From Kitasatospora aureofaciens (GTDB taxonomy: Bacteria > Actinomycetota > Actinomycetes > Streptomycetales > Streptomycetaceae): a DNA stretch of 64,000 bases. The stretch covers positions 1-64,000 of the forward strand of contig NZ_JAHTKP010000042.1 of NCBI RefSeq assembly GCF_019192735.1. The letters run 5' to 3'. Under the pieces are notes generated by a model. The model made no database searches, was not told the origin of the DNA, and saw only the letters and a program-made list of their open reading frames with translations. Shown here one piece after another: positions 41,124-50,419 of the stretch (position 1 is its first letter; each line of letters begins with the position of its first letter). Made by a program: the position numbers and the translations under genes.

Positions 41124-42760
41124 CGACGAGTACGACGTCGGAGTCGTCGGCCGCCGCTCCGCTGCTGGACCTGCAGGCGTTGGTGGTCGCGGTGCGCAGG
41201 CGGCGCCGCCTCTGGTGCTCCCTGGCGCTGCTCGGGCTGCTGGTCGGCGCGGCCGTGGCGGTCCTGCTGCCGCCACCGCCGTCCGCGGTGGCCAAGGTGC
41301 TGGTCGCGCATCAGGCGGACCAGCCGAACGACTCCGGAACGCTGATCCGCACCGACGTCGCCCTGCTGCAGACCACGGGGATCGCCGGTGAGGCTCTGAA
41401 GTCCCTCGGGTCCTCGGCGAAACCGGAGGACTTCATGCAGGACTACGGGGGTACCGGCTTGACCAACAACCTGCTGCAGATCGATGTGACGGGTCACAGC
41501 GACGCGGAAGCGGTGGCCCGGGCCAAGGCGCTGGCCGATGCGTTCGTCGCGGACCATGTGCGGCGGATACAGGAAGCCGCGGACGCCGAGGCCAAGGCTC
41601 TGCTCGACCAGCGCGACCGGATGCGGGACGAACTCGCCCAGGTCAACAAGGCGATCGGAGAGGCGCAGAGCGGGCCGAAGGCGTCGGCGAACCTGGAGTC
41701 GCTCTTCGCCAGCCGGGCCGAGCTCACCACGCGGATCACCGATTTCGGCCAGCGCGCCGCGGAGGCGCGCGTCGGCACGCCCCGGCTCATCGCCGGCACG
41801 CAGATCGTGGACGCCCCGCGCGCGGTGAAACAGTCCCTGCCCAGGACCGCCGCCACCGACGCCGGGCTCGGGCTCGTCCTCGGGCTCGTCCTCGGGCTCG
41901 CGGTGGCCGCGGTCGGCGCGGTGGTGGCGGACCGCCCCGTGCTGCGCCGGGAGATCGCGGCGAACCTCGGTGCCTCGGTCATCGCGGAGCTGCACCGCGT
42001 GCCCCGCCGGCCGGCCAGGCTGTGGCAGCGCCGACGGACCCGGGCGGCACGGACCAGGCTCACCGCGACCCTGGCCCGCACCGTGCGCGACTCCGCGGAA
42101 CCGGTGTCGCTGCTGGAACTGGGCTGTGCGCGCAGCACGATCGTGATCGCCCTGGACCTCGCCGGGGCACTGGCGGCGGAGGGGCCGGTGGTCATCGTCG
42201 ACGGTCTGCCCGGCCCGCAGCTCGCCAACCGCCGCCCCAAGCCGGGAGACCCGACCGTGGTCGGCGGCGAGCGTGCCGCGGCCGTGCCGGATCAGGAGCG
42301 TCGGCTCGGCGTCGGCTCGGTGGCGCCCGGCCCGCAGCTCGCCAACCGCCGCCCCAAGCCGGGAGACCCGACCGTGGTCGGCGGCGAGCGTGCCGCGGCC
42401 GTGCCGGATCAGGAGCGTCGGCTCGGCGTCGGCTCGGTGGCGCCCGGCACGGCGTGGACCGACCTCCAGTACCTCGGCACCCGGACCGTGCTCGTCGTGC
42501 GTGCCGGGCACGGCAGCGCCGCATGGCTGCACACCGTGGCACGGCAGCTCGCGGACCAGCGCATTCCGGTGATCGGTGTGGTGCTGATCGACCCCGATCC
42601 GCGTGACCGGACCGACGGCACGCTGTGGGACGGGCCGCCCGGCACGCCGCGCGGCCGGAGCCGGCGGCCGGCCCGGTGGACCGGGACGGGCCGGCGGCGG
42701 ACGAAGCGGCAACCGATGGGGACCGCACCGGTCCCGGACAGCGGCCAGGAGGCGAGGTAG
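41120..42760 (+). CDS. Second Wzz-like protein, carrying a 39-residue internal tandem duplication
   Basis: The 546-residue protein again shows a Wzz plan: a first hydrophobic segment at about 35-54 (LWCSLALLGLLVGAAVAVLL), a coiled-coil-rich domain (ADAEAKALLDQRDRMRDELA), and a second segment at about 250-275. That second segment is built on repeated GLVLGLVLGLA, coded by 12-bp DNA repeats. The cytoplasmic tail has ATPase-like strands (PVVIVDGLPG, TVLVVRAGHG) without a Walker A. Residues starting GPQLANRRPKPGDPTVVGG are present twice in tandem, 39 residues each. The GTG at 41120 overlaps the previous stop. It may pair with the first Wzz-like protein. Confidence 0.78.
   Translation: MTTSTTSESSAAAPLLDLQALVVAVRRRRRLWCSLALLGLLVGAAVAVLLPPPPSAVAKVLVAHQADQPNDSGTLIRTDVALLQTTGIAGEALKSLGSSAKPEDFMQDYGGTGLTNNLLQIDVTGHSDAEAVARAKALADAFVADHVRRIQEAADAEAKALLDQRDRMRDELAQVNKAIGEAQSGPKASANLESLFASRAELTTRITDFGQRAAEARVGTPRLIAGTQIVDAPRAVKQSLPRTAATDAGLGLVLGLVLGLAVAAVGAVVADRPVLRREIAANLGASVIAELHRVPRRPARLWQRRRTRAARTRLTATLARTVRDSAEPVSLLELGCARSTIVIALDLAGALAAEGPVVIVDGLPGPQLANRRPKPGDPTVVGGERAAAVPDQERRLGVGSVAPGPQLANRRPKPGDPTVVGGERAAAVPDQERRLGVGSVAPGTAWTDLQYLGTRTVLVVRAGHGSAAWLHTVARQLADQRIPVIGVVLIDPDPRDRTDGTLWDGPPGTPRGRSRRPARWTGTGRRRTKRQPMGTAPVPDSGQEAR
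42208..42441 (+). repeat. Perfect 117-bp tandem duplication inside the second Wzz-like gene
   Basis: Copies 42208-42324 and 42325-42441 are identical by eye, followed by 7 further matching bases. 117 is a multiple of three, so the frame is kept and 39 residues are doubled. Identity at all bases suggests a very recent event, or possibly an assembly artefact. Confidence 0.93.
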
Positions 42761-42763
42761 GAC

Positions 42764-44698
42764 ATGTGTGGCATCGCAGGCACGTACCGATGGCCGGACG
42801 GGAAGGTCGTGACCGACCGGCTCACCGACACGCTCGCCCATCGCGGTCCGGACGGGGCGGGCCGGTACAGCCACCCCGTCGGTGACGGCGAAGTGCACCT
42901 CGGGCACCGCCGGCTGGCCATCATCGACCTGTCCGAGACCGGCGCCCAGCCGATGGTCTCGGACGGTCTCGTCCTGACGTACAACGGCGAGCTGTACAAC
43001 GCGCCCGAGCTGCGCGCCGAACTGGCAGCCGCCGGGGTGCGCTTCCGCGGCACCTCCGACACCGAGGTGCTGCTGGAGGCCTGGCGGCGCTGGGGCACGG
43101 ACTGCCTGCCCCGGCTGCGCGGCATGTTCGCGTTCGGGATCTTCGACGAGCGAACCGGTGACCTGGTGCTCGCCCGCGACCAACTCGGCATCAAGCCGCT
43201 CTTCCTGCTCCGGCGCGGTGAGGGCCTGGTGTTCGCCTCCGAGCTCAAGGCGCTCGCCGCCGCCACCGGCGGGTCGCTGCAGGTGGACCATGCGGCGCTG
43301 GTGGCCTCACTGCTGTACTACTGGGTGCCGGACTCACGGTGCGCGTTCCGCGAAGCGGAGAAGCTGCCGCCGGGGAGCTGGCTCCGGTACCGGCCCGACG
43401 GCCGGGTGGAGCGCGGCCGGTTCTGGCACCTCCGGGACGTCGCCGCCGAGGGCCGGGAGCGGGCCCGGGCCGGCGAGCGGCCGGATGTCGCCGCCGTCGT
43501 CGAGGAGTCGACCCGACGCCACCTGCTCTCCGACGTACCCGTGGCGACCTTCCTCTCCGGCGGGCTGGACTCCAGCTACCTGACCGCGCTGGCGGCCCGG
43601 GACCACCCCGGGATCTCCGCTTACACGATCGGGTTCCGCGCCGAGGACGCCAGGTTCGAGGCGATGCCGGACGACCTCCGCTACGCCCGGCAGGTGGCCG
43701 AGCGGTTCGGCGTCGACCTGCACGAGATCGAGATCGCTCCGAACGTGCTCGACCTGCTGCCGCAGATGACGTACCACCTGGACGAGCCGATCGGCGACCC
43801 CGCCGCGATCAACACCTTCCTGATCTGCTCGGCCGCCCGGGAGGCCGGGGTCAAGGTGATGCTCTCGGGGATGGGTGCCGACGAGCTGTTCGCCGGTTAC
43901 CGCAAGCACCTGGCCAACCTGATCGCGCTGCGCTACCAGCGCATCCCGCGGCCCCTGCGGCGCGGCCTGTCCGCGACCGTGGACCGGCTGCCGGTCGCCA
44001 CGGCCCGCCGGGGATACCGGTCGGTGCGGTTCGCGAAGCGGTTCCTCTCCTTCGCCGATCTGCCGGAGGAGACCGCGTTCCGGCGCAGCTACACCATGTA
44101 CGACCAGGACGAGCTGCTCGCCCTGGTCGATCCGGACCTGGCCGGGACGGTCGAGGACGTGCTGACCGAGCACGCGGACGTCTACCAGGACAACGACCTC
44201 GACGACTTCGTCAACCGCATGTGCCTGGGCGACGCCCGGATGTTCCTGCCGGGCCTGAACCTCGCGTACACGGACCGGTCGAGCATGGCCGCGTCGACCG
44301 AGGTGCGGGTGCCGTACGTGGACGTCGAGGTGGTCAAGGCGGCGTTCGCGGTGCCCGGCGATCGCAAGATTGTCGGACGACAGGGCAAGGCCGTCCTCAA
44401 GGAGGCGGCCACCTCGATCCTGCCCCGGGAGATCGTGTACCGGCCCAAGGGCCTGTTCAGCGCCCCGCTGCGGGCCTGGATGAGCCGGGATCTGGCACCG
44501 CTGGTGCGCGAGGTGGTGCACGACGGCGTGCTCGTCAACTCCGGGCTCCTGCGCCGCGACGCGCTCGCGCGCATGGTCGCCGAGGACGCCGCCGGGCAGC
44601 GGGACTTCTCCAAGCATCTGTGGCACGTGCTGACCCTCGAGTACTGGTACCGCGACGCGACCTCCGGGTCCGACCGGAGCGCTCGCTCGGCAGCGTAG
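42764..44698 (+). CDS. asnB: Glutamine-hydrolysing asparagine synthase-type amidotransferase
   Basis: The 644-residue protein has an N-terminal class-II glutaminase domain with catalytic Cys2 (MCGIAGTYRWPDG), HRRLAIIDLS and TYNGELYN. The C-terminal synthetase domain has the PP-loop FLSGGLDSSYLTAL and MLSGMGADELFAGYRKH. In polysaccharide clusters these AsnB-like enzymes convert a carboxylate, often a uronic acid, to an amide (known family trend; inferred here). The order asnB, bi-domain dehydrogenase, heparinase-like gene recurs in many bacterial surface-polysaccharide loci. The dedicated uronate-forming dehydrogenase in the same operon provides a plausible substrate. Confidence 0.92.
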   Translation: MCGIAGTYRWPDGKVVTDRLTDTLAHRGPDGAGRYSHPVGDGEVHLGHRRLAIIDLSETGAQPMVSDGLVLTYNGELYNAPELRAELAAAGVRFRGTSDTEVLLEAWRRWGTDCLPRLRGMFAFGIFDERTGDLVLARDQLGIKPLFLLRRGEGLVFASELKALAAATGGSLQVDHAALVASLLYYWVPDSRCAFREAEKLPPGSWLRYRPDGRVERGRFWHLRDVAAEGRERARAGERPDVAAVVEESTRRHLLSDVPVATFLSGGLDSSYLTALAARDHPGISAYTIGFRAEDARFEAMPDDLRYARQVAERFGVDLHEIEIAPNVLDLLPQMTYHLDEPIGDPAAINTFLICSAAREAGVKVMLSGMGADELFAGYRKHLANLIALRYQRIPRPLRRGLSATVDRLPVATARRGYRSVRFAKRFLSFADLPEETAFRRSYTMYDQDELLALVDPDLAGTVEDVLTEHADVYQDNDLDDFVNRMCLGDARMFLPGLNLAYTDRSSMAASTEVRVPYVDVEVVKAAFAVPGDRKIVGRQGKAVLKEAATSILPREIVYRPKGLFSAPLRAWMSRDLAPLVREVVHDGVLVNSGLLRRDALARMVAEDAAGQRDFSKHLWHVLTLEYWYRDATSGSDRSARSAA

Positions 44699-44726
44699 AA
44701 GACGGCGTAGAAATAGGGGACTTCGG

Positions 44727-46928
44727 GTGAAACAGGTTGTGCAGAACTACAAGAGCGGCGAGCTGGCGGTGCTCGACGTGCCGGCACCGGGGTGCAAGCC
44801 GGGCGGTGTGCTGGTCCGCACCGCCTACTCGCTGATATCCACCGGGACCGAGCTCATGAAGGTGTCCGAGGCCGGCATGTCGATGCTGGGTAAGGCCCGC
44901 TCCCGGCCGGACCAGGTGGCCAAGGTCATGCAGAGCGTGGCCACCAACGGGGTGCCCGCAACCTACCGCAAGGTGATGGGCAAGCTGGACTCCTACACGC
45001 CGCTGGGCTATTCGCTGTGCGGGGTGGTCGAGCAGGTCGGCGCCGGGATCGACGATGTGAAGGTCGGCGACCTCGTGGCCTGCGCCGGCAATGAGCACGC
45101 GCTGCACGCCGAACTGAACTGGGTGCCGAAGAACCTCTACGCCCGGGTGCCGGACGACCTCGCGCCGCGGCACGCGGCCTTCGGCACCGTCGGGTCGATC
45201 GCGATGCAGGGCGTCCGCCGCGGCGAGCCGCAACTCGGCGAGGTGGCGCTGGTCATCGGCCTCGGGCTGATCGGGCAGCTGGTGGTGCAACTCCTGGCCG
45301 CCTCGGGAGTCCGCGTCGTCGGGGCCGACCCCGACCCGATGCGCTGCGAGCTCGCCGAGCGCCTGGGCGCTGCGGCCTGCGGCGATCCCGCGTCCGCAGC
45401 CGTGGAGGCCGCCGTCACCGAGCTCACCGGCGGTCACGGCGTGGACCAGGTGTACCTGGCCGCCAGCGGCGGCAGCAACCAACCCGTCGAGCTGGCCGCC
45501 CGGTTGAGCCGGGACCGCGGCCGGGTCGTCGACATCGGCAAGTGCCGCCTGGACCTGCCGTGGAACGCGTACTACGAGAAGGAGCTCGACGTCCGGTTCT
45601 CCCGCTCGTACGGCCCCGGGCGCTACGACCCGGAGTACGAGCTCGAGGGGCGGGATTACCCGATCGGCTACGTGCGCTGGACCGAGCGCCGCAACCTGGC
45701 GTGCTTCCTCGATCTCCTCGCCCGCGGCCGCGTCGACGTGGAGCCCCTGGTCTCCCACATCGCCGACTTCGATGACGCCGTCGAGACGTACCAGCGCCTG
45801 AAGGACGGCGACTTGAAGGCCGTGGCTGTGCTGTTCCGGTACCCCGAACCCGCGGGGGAAGGGAAAGCGGAGGCCCCGGCGGTGGCGGTGCCCGCGGTGC
45901 GACGCAGCGGCGGGGTGCCCACCCCTGCCCGGTACGCGCTCGCCCGGTCCGCAGGGGCGCCGGTGCGGCTGGCGTTCGTCGGCGCGGGAAACTACGCGAC
46001 GTCGATGCTGCTGCCGCACCTGGCACAGCGCGACGGCGTCGAGCTGTCCACGGTCGTCACCACCACGGCGCTGTCCGCGACCAACGCGCAGCGGAAGTTC
46101 GGCTTCGCCCAGGCGACCACCGATCTCGACGCCGTGCTCGGGGACCCGTCGATCGACGCGGTATTCGTGGTCACCCGGCACAGCTCGCACGCCGAACTGA
46201 CCCGGAAGGCGCTGCTGGCCGGCAAGACGGTGTTCGTGGAAAAGCCCCTGGCCCTCACCGAGGACGAGCTGGCCGGCGTGCTCGCGGCGGTGGAGGAGTC
46301 CGGCAACGACCGGTTGCAGGTGGGCTTCAACCGCCGGTTCGCGCCACTGCTGAGGGAGGCCAGGGGGCGGTTCGGCGCCCGGACCGGTCCGGCGAGCCTC
46401 CGCTACCTGGTCAACGCGGGTCGGCTGCAGCACGGCAGCTGGTACCTCCGACAGGGCACGGAGGGCTCGCGGTTCGCCGGCGAGGGCGGGCACTTCATCG
46501 ACACGGCCAGCTGGCTGCTAGAGGCCGACCCGGTCTCGGTGTACGCGGCCGCCACGTCCGGCAACGAGGACCTGCAGGTCGTGCTGCGCTACCCGGACGG
46601 GTCCACCGCCACCCTCAGCTACGTCACCACCGGCCCGGCCGGCTTCCCCAAGGAGACGCTGGACCTCATCGCGGACGACAAGGTACTGAAGCTCGACGAC
46701 TTCGTCCGCGCCTCGGTGTACGGCCGCAAGCGATGGGTCAGCTCGCGGCTGCCCAAGGCCCGGGACAAGGGCCAGTCCGCCGAGCTGGCCGCGTTCATCA
46801 AGGCCGTGCGGACCGGCGGGCCGATGCCCGTGCCGCTGGAGTCGCTGGTCGCCACCACGGCGGCCACCCTCGCCGTGCAGGCCGGCCTGGCCGCCGGCGC
46901 GCCGGTCACGTTGGCGAGGGCGCGATGA
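44727..46928 (+). CDS. Bi-domain oxidoreductase: zinc-type alcohol dehydrogenase fused to Gfo/Idh/MocA
   Basis: The protein has 733 residues. Residues 1 to about 370 are a medium-chain dehydrogenase (TAYSLISTGTELMKVSEAG, VGDLVACAGNEHALHAE, cofactor motif ALVIGLGLIGQLVVQLLAA). Residues about 410-720 are a Gfo/Idh/MocA module (LAFVGAGNYATSMLLPHLA, TVFVEKPLAL, GEGGHFIDTASWLLE). Such fusions are typical partners of heparinase-like genes in polysaccharide operons and probably oxidise and re-reduce a sugar within one protein. The ATGA overlap with the next gene supports a functional link. Confidence 0.93.
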   Translation: MKQVVQNYKSGELAVLDVPAPGCKPGGVLVRTAYSLISTGTELMKVSEAGMSMLGKARSRPDQVAKVMQSVATNGVPATYRKVMGKLDSYTPLGYSLCGVVEQVGAGIDDVKVGDLVACAGNEHALHAELNWVPKNLYARVPDDLAPRHAAFGTVGSIAMQGVRRGEPQLGEVALVIGLGLIGQLVVQLLAASGVRVVGADPDPMRCELAERLGAAACGDPASAAVEAAVTELTGGHGVDQVYLAASGGSNQPVELAARLSRDRGRVVDIGKCRLDLPWNAYYEKELDVRFSRSYGPGRYDPEYELEGRDYPIGYVRWTERRNLACFLDLLARGRVDVEPLVSHIADFDDAVETYQRLKDGDLKAVAVLFRYPEPAGEGKAEAPAVAVPAVRRSGGVPTPARYALARSAGAPVRLAFVGAGNYATSMLLPHLAQRDGVELSTVVTTTALSATNAQRKFGFAQATTDLDAVLGDPSIDAVFVVTRHSSHAELTRKALLAGKTVFVEKPLALTEDELAGVLAAVEESGNDRLQVGFNRRFAPLLREARGRFGARTGPASLRYLVNAGRLQHGSWYLRQGTEGSRFAGEGGHFIDTASWLLEADPVSVYAAATSGNEDLQVVLRYPDGSTATLSYVTTGPAGFPKETLDLIADDKVLKLDDFVRASVYGRKRWVSSRLPKARDKGQSAELAAFIKAVRTGGPMPVPLESLVATTAATLAVQAGLAAGAPVTLARAR

Positions 46929-48883
46929 CCATGAGCGCGGGCTGGTACCTGCGGCGGCTTTCCCGGATGGGACCGCAGGAGGTCGGCGGCCGGGTCGGCG
47001 ACGCGGTGCGCAGGCGGCGGTGGCGGTCGGCGCTGCCGGACTGCCCGGGCGTGACCGGCGCCCGGTTCACCGCGGTACTGCCCGCCGGGACGATCGCCGC
47101 GGTGCCACCGGAGGCCGCGAAACGTCTCATCGCCGAGGCGGACCGGCTGATGGACGGGCACGCCGAGTACTTCGGGGTGGCCCGCGACGACCTGGCCGAC
47201 CCGGACTGGTGGTGCGACCCGAAGACCCGGCGCCGGGCTCCGTCCGGTTACGCCTTCGACGTGCCGTACCGGAACGAGGACGCGGTCGGGGACATCAAGC
47301 AGATCTGGGAACCGTCCCGGCACCAGTACCTGACCGTGCTCGCCGCCGCCTACGCGATCACCGGGGACGAGCGGTACGCCGAGCGCGTGGCCGAGCACCT
47401 GCGGTCGTGGTGGGCGGCCAACCCACCGCTGCGCGGCGTGCACTGGATCAGCGGCATCGAGCTGGGCATCCGGCTGCTGTCCTGGGTGTGGATCCGCCGG
47501 CTGCTCGACGGCTGGCCGGGCGCGGCCGGGCTGTTCGAGGACAACCCGGCGGCGCTGAACCAGATCTGGCACCACCAGCGCTGGCTGGCCGCCTTCCCCA
47601 GCCGGGGGTCTTCGGCGAACAACCACGTCATCGCCGAGGCCGCCGGGCAGTTCGCCGCGGCCTGCGCGTTCGGGTGGTTCCCCTCCTCGGCGCGTTGGCG
47701 ATCCGGCGCGCTGCGGTTGCTGGAGCGGCACTTGCGCGGCAACACCTTCGCTTCCGGCCTCAACCGCGAGCTGGCCACCGAGTACCACGGACTCGTACTG
47801 GAACTCGGCCTGGCCGCGGTGGCCGAGGCGGATGCCGCCGCCATGCCGGTCCCCGCGTCCATCCGGCTGGTACTGCTGCGGATGACCGACGCGCTCGCGG
47901 CCGTCGTGGACAACCGGTTACGGCCGCCGCGCCAGGGGGACGCGGACGACGGGCACGGTCTGGTCGTGGACGGCGCGGGCACCGACCGCTGGGCCTCGCT
48001 GCTGGCCACCGGGGACGCCGTGTTCGGCCGGCTCGCCTGGTGGCCGGCGGTGACCGGCACCGATGTGCGCACCCCGCTGCTGGCCGCGCTCATCCGGCCG
48101 TACTCGAAGAACGGAACCGCACCGGCCGTGACCCGCCCGGCACGCCGACCGGCCCACTTCGCCGACGCGGGCATGACCATCCTGCGCGGTCCGGCGGAGA
48201 TCTGGTGCCGCTGCGACGGTGGTCCGCACGGGTTCCTGTCGATCGCCGCGCATGCCCACGCGGACGCGCTGTCCGTGGAGGTCCGGCACGACGGGGTCGA
48301 CGTGCTCGCCGACCCGGGGACGTTCTGCTACCACGGGCAGCCCGAGTGGCGGCAGTACTTCCGGTCGACCCTCGGCCACAACACCCTGCAAGTGGACGGC
48401 GGTGACCAGTCCGTCTCCGGTGGCCCGTTCCTGTGGACCCGGCATGCCCGCAGCCGCGTCCTGGTCGCGGACACATCCGGCGAGGGTGTCGCCCGCTGGT
48501 GCGCCGAACACGACGGCTACCAGCACTCGGTGCACCGCCGCCGGGTGGAGCTGACCGCCGCGAGCCAGGAGCTGCGGGTGATCGACGAGGTGCGCGGCCC
48601 GCGCCGGGCCGCGCGCCTGGCGTTCCACCTCGGCCCGGTGATCGCCGCGGACCTGACGGGGAACCGGGCGGTGCTCACCTGGACCCGGGACGGCGAGGAC
48701 CGCTCCGCGGTGCTCGACCTGCCCGGGCAGCTGTCCTGGCGGGCGCATCGCGGCGAGACCGACCCGCCGCTGGGCTGGTACTCCGCCGGCTTCGGACGCA
48801 AGGAACCCACCACCACGCTGATCGGCACCGGCTTCGCCGACGGCGCGCAGGGGTTCACCACCGTACTCAGGTTCCGCGGCTAG
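46925..48883 (+). CDS. Heparinase II/III-family protein (alginate-lyase-like)
   Basis: The 652-residue protein has an (alpha/alpha) toroid N-terminal part (HQYLTVLAAAYAITGDERYA, GSSANNHVIAEAAGQFAA). The C-terminal heparinase II/III beta-sheet domain has AHAHADALSVEVRHDGVDVL, DPGTFCYHG and GHNTLQVDGGDQS. Enzymes of this family cleave uronate-containing polysaccharides by beta-elimination. No signal peptide is apparent, so a cytoplasmic role or unconventional localisation must be considered; similar operon-borne members are often assigned to editing or turnover of the polymer (inference). Confidence 0.9.
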   Translation: MTMSAGWYLRRLSRMGPQEVGGRVGDAVRRRRWRSALPDCPGVTGARFTAVLPAGTIAAVPPEAAKRLIAEADRLMDGHAEYFGVARDDLADPDWWCDPKTRRRAPSGYAFDVPYRNEDAVGDIKQIWEPSRHQYLTVLAAAYAITGDERYAERVAEHLRSWWAANPPLRGVHWISGIELGIRLLSWVWIRRLLDGWPGAAGLFEDNPAALNQIWHHQRWLAAFPSRGSSANNHVIAEAAGQFAAACAFGWFPSSARWRSGALRLLERHLRGNTFASGLNRELATEYHGLVLELGLAAVAEADAAAMPVPASIRLVLLRMTDALAAVVDNRLRPPRQGDADDGHGLVVDGAGTDRWASLLATGDAVFGRLAWWPAVTGTDVRTPLLAALIRPYSKNGTAPAVTRPARRPAHFADAGMTILRGPAEIWCRCDGGPHGFLSIAAHAHADALSVEVRHDGVDVLADPGTFCYHGQPEWRQYFRSTLGHNTLQVDGGDQSVSGGPFLWTRHARSRVLVADTSGEGVARWCAEHDGYQHSVHRRRVELTAASQELRVIDEVRGPRRAARLAFHLGPVIAADLTGNRAVLTWTRDGEDRSAVLDLPGQLSWRAHRGETDPPLGWYSAGFGRKEPTTTLIGTGFADGAQGFTTVLRFRG

Positions 48884-48891
48884 GGGGGCGG

Positions 48892-50418
48892 GTGGGGATC
48901 AAGAGGCGGCACTGGGGGGCGTTGGCGGCGGCACCGCTGACCCTGGCCCTGCTGGCGACCGGCTGTACGAGCACGTCGGACGCCCCGGCGGAGCCGACCG
49001 GTACGCCATCCAGGTCCGTGGCCGTGGCCCAGGTGTGCGCCAAGCCCGCGGACGGGCCGGCGAACGCGCCGACGGGCGCGGTGACAGTCGACCCCGCAGT
49101 GGTCGGTGACCTGGCCGCGAAGACCAAGAGCAGCCCCCCGAACACCACGTTCTGGCTTCGGCCGGGGACGCACACGCTCGAATCGGACCGGTACGCCCAG
49201 GTCATCCCCAAGGAGGGGGACAGCTACCTCGGCGCGCCGGGCGCGGTGCTCGACGGCCGGAAGACCAACGAGTACGCGTTCGGCGGCACCGCCGGCAACG
49301 TCACCATCCGCTACCTGACCGTGCAGGGATTCGTCGCGCCGCAGAACGAGGGCGTGGTCAACCATGACTCGGCCGACGGGTGGGTGATCGAGCACACGAC
49401 GATCCAGAATAACTCCGGCGCCGGGCTGATGGCCGGTGCCCGCCAGCGGGTCCGCGCCAGCTGCCTGCGCGGCAACGGGCAGTACGGCATGAACGCCTAC
49501 AAGTCCGGTGCCCCGATCAGCGATCTGGTGGTCGAGGGCAACGAGATCACGGCCAACGACACCGACGAGTGGGAGCGCCGGCAGCCGGGCTGCGGCTGCA
49601 CCGGAGGCGTCAAGTTCTGGGCCGTCAACGGCGCCGACGTACGCGGCAACTGGGTGCACGACAACCGCGGAGCCGGGTTGTGGGCGGACACCAACAACAA
49701 CGACTTCCGCATCGAGGACAACGTGCTGGAGGCCAACGACGGTGCCGCGCTGATCTACGAGACCAGCTACAACGCGGTCATCCGGAACAACACGATCCGG
49801 CGGAACAACTGGGTCGAGGGCCGCAGATCCGCCGACCGCGGCGACAACTTCCCGTTCGCGACCGTCTACCTGTCCGAGTCCGGCGGCGAACCACGGATCC
49901 CGGCCCGCACGGACAGGATCGAGATCGACCGGAACGTGCTGGAGAACAACTGGTCCGGGATCACCCTCTGGGAGAACGCCGACCGGTTCTGTAACAGCCC
50001 GGCCAACACCTCGTCCGGCGACTGCACGTTGCTGGTGAAGGACACCGCCCGCTGCGCACAGCCGACGATCGCCACCGCACCGCTCTACGCCGACTGCCGG
50101 TGGAAGACCCAGCGGGTGGACATCCACGACAACCGCTTCGTACTGGACGCGTCCGTCGTCGGGTGCACGGTGAAGTGCGGCCGGATGGCGGTGCTGGCCA
50201 ACTACGGCACCTATCCGGACTGGTCGCCGTACAGGGGCGAACCGGTGGCCGAGGCGATCACCGGCAAGCAGCAGAACCGCTGGCACGACAACGTCTACCT
50301 CGGACCATGGAGCTTCGTCGCCCACGACCCGAGCCGGACGCTCGACTTCGGGCAGTGGCAGGGCACGCCGTACCAGCAGGACGCGGGCAGCACCTTCCAG
50401 CCACAGGCCGGTGGTTGA
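48892..50418 (+). CDS. Right-handed beta-helix lipoprotein, possible polysaccharide lyase or epimerase
   Basis: The 508-residue protein starts at a GTG with a GGGGGG site and has a lipoprotein-type signal ending LALLATGC. The mature part is rich in parallel beta-helix repeats (NVTIRYLTVQGF, WVIEHTTIQNNSGAGL, NAVIRNNTIRRNNW, DRIEIDRNVLENNWSGI) at about 20-25-residue spacing, with several cysteines in the C-terminal quarter. Such folds act as pectate/alginate lyases, C5-epimerases or binding proteins for acidic polymers. It lies directly after the heparinase-like gene. Anchored outside the membrane, it could trim or modify the nascent polymer. Confidence 0.85.
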   Translation: MGIKRRHWGALAAAPLTLALLATGCTSTSDAPAEPTGTPSRSVAVAQVCAKPADGPANAPTGAVTVDPAVVGDLAAKTKSSPPNTTFWLRPGTHTLESDRYAQVIPKEGDSYLGAPGAVLDGRKTNEYAFGGTAGNVTIRYLTVQGFVAPQNEGVVNHDSADGWVIEHTTIQNNSGAGLMAGARQRVRASCLRGNGQYGMNAYKSGAPISDLVVEGNEITANDTDEWERRQPGCGCTGGVKFWAVNGADVRGNWVHDNRGAGLWADTNNNDFRIEDNVLEANDGAALIYETSYNAVIRNNTIRRNNWVEGRRSADRGDNFPFATVYLSESGGEPRIPARTDRIEIDRNVLENNWSGITLWENADRFCNSPANTSSGDCTLLVKDTARCAQPTIATAPLYADCRWKTQRVDIHDNRFVLDASVVGCTVKCGRMAVLANYGTYPDWSPYRGEPVAEAITGKQQNRWHDNVYLGPWSFVAHDPSRTLDFGQWQGTPYQQDAGSTFQPQAGG

Positions 50419-50419
50419 G

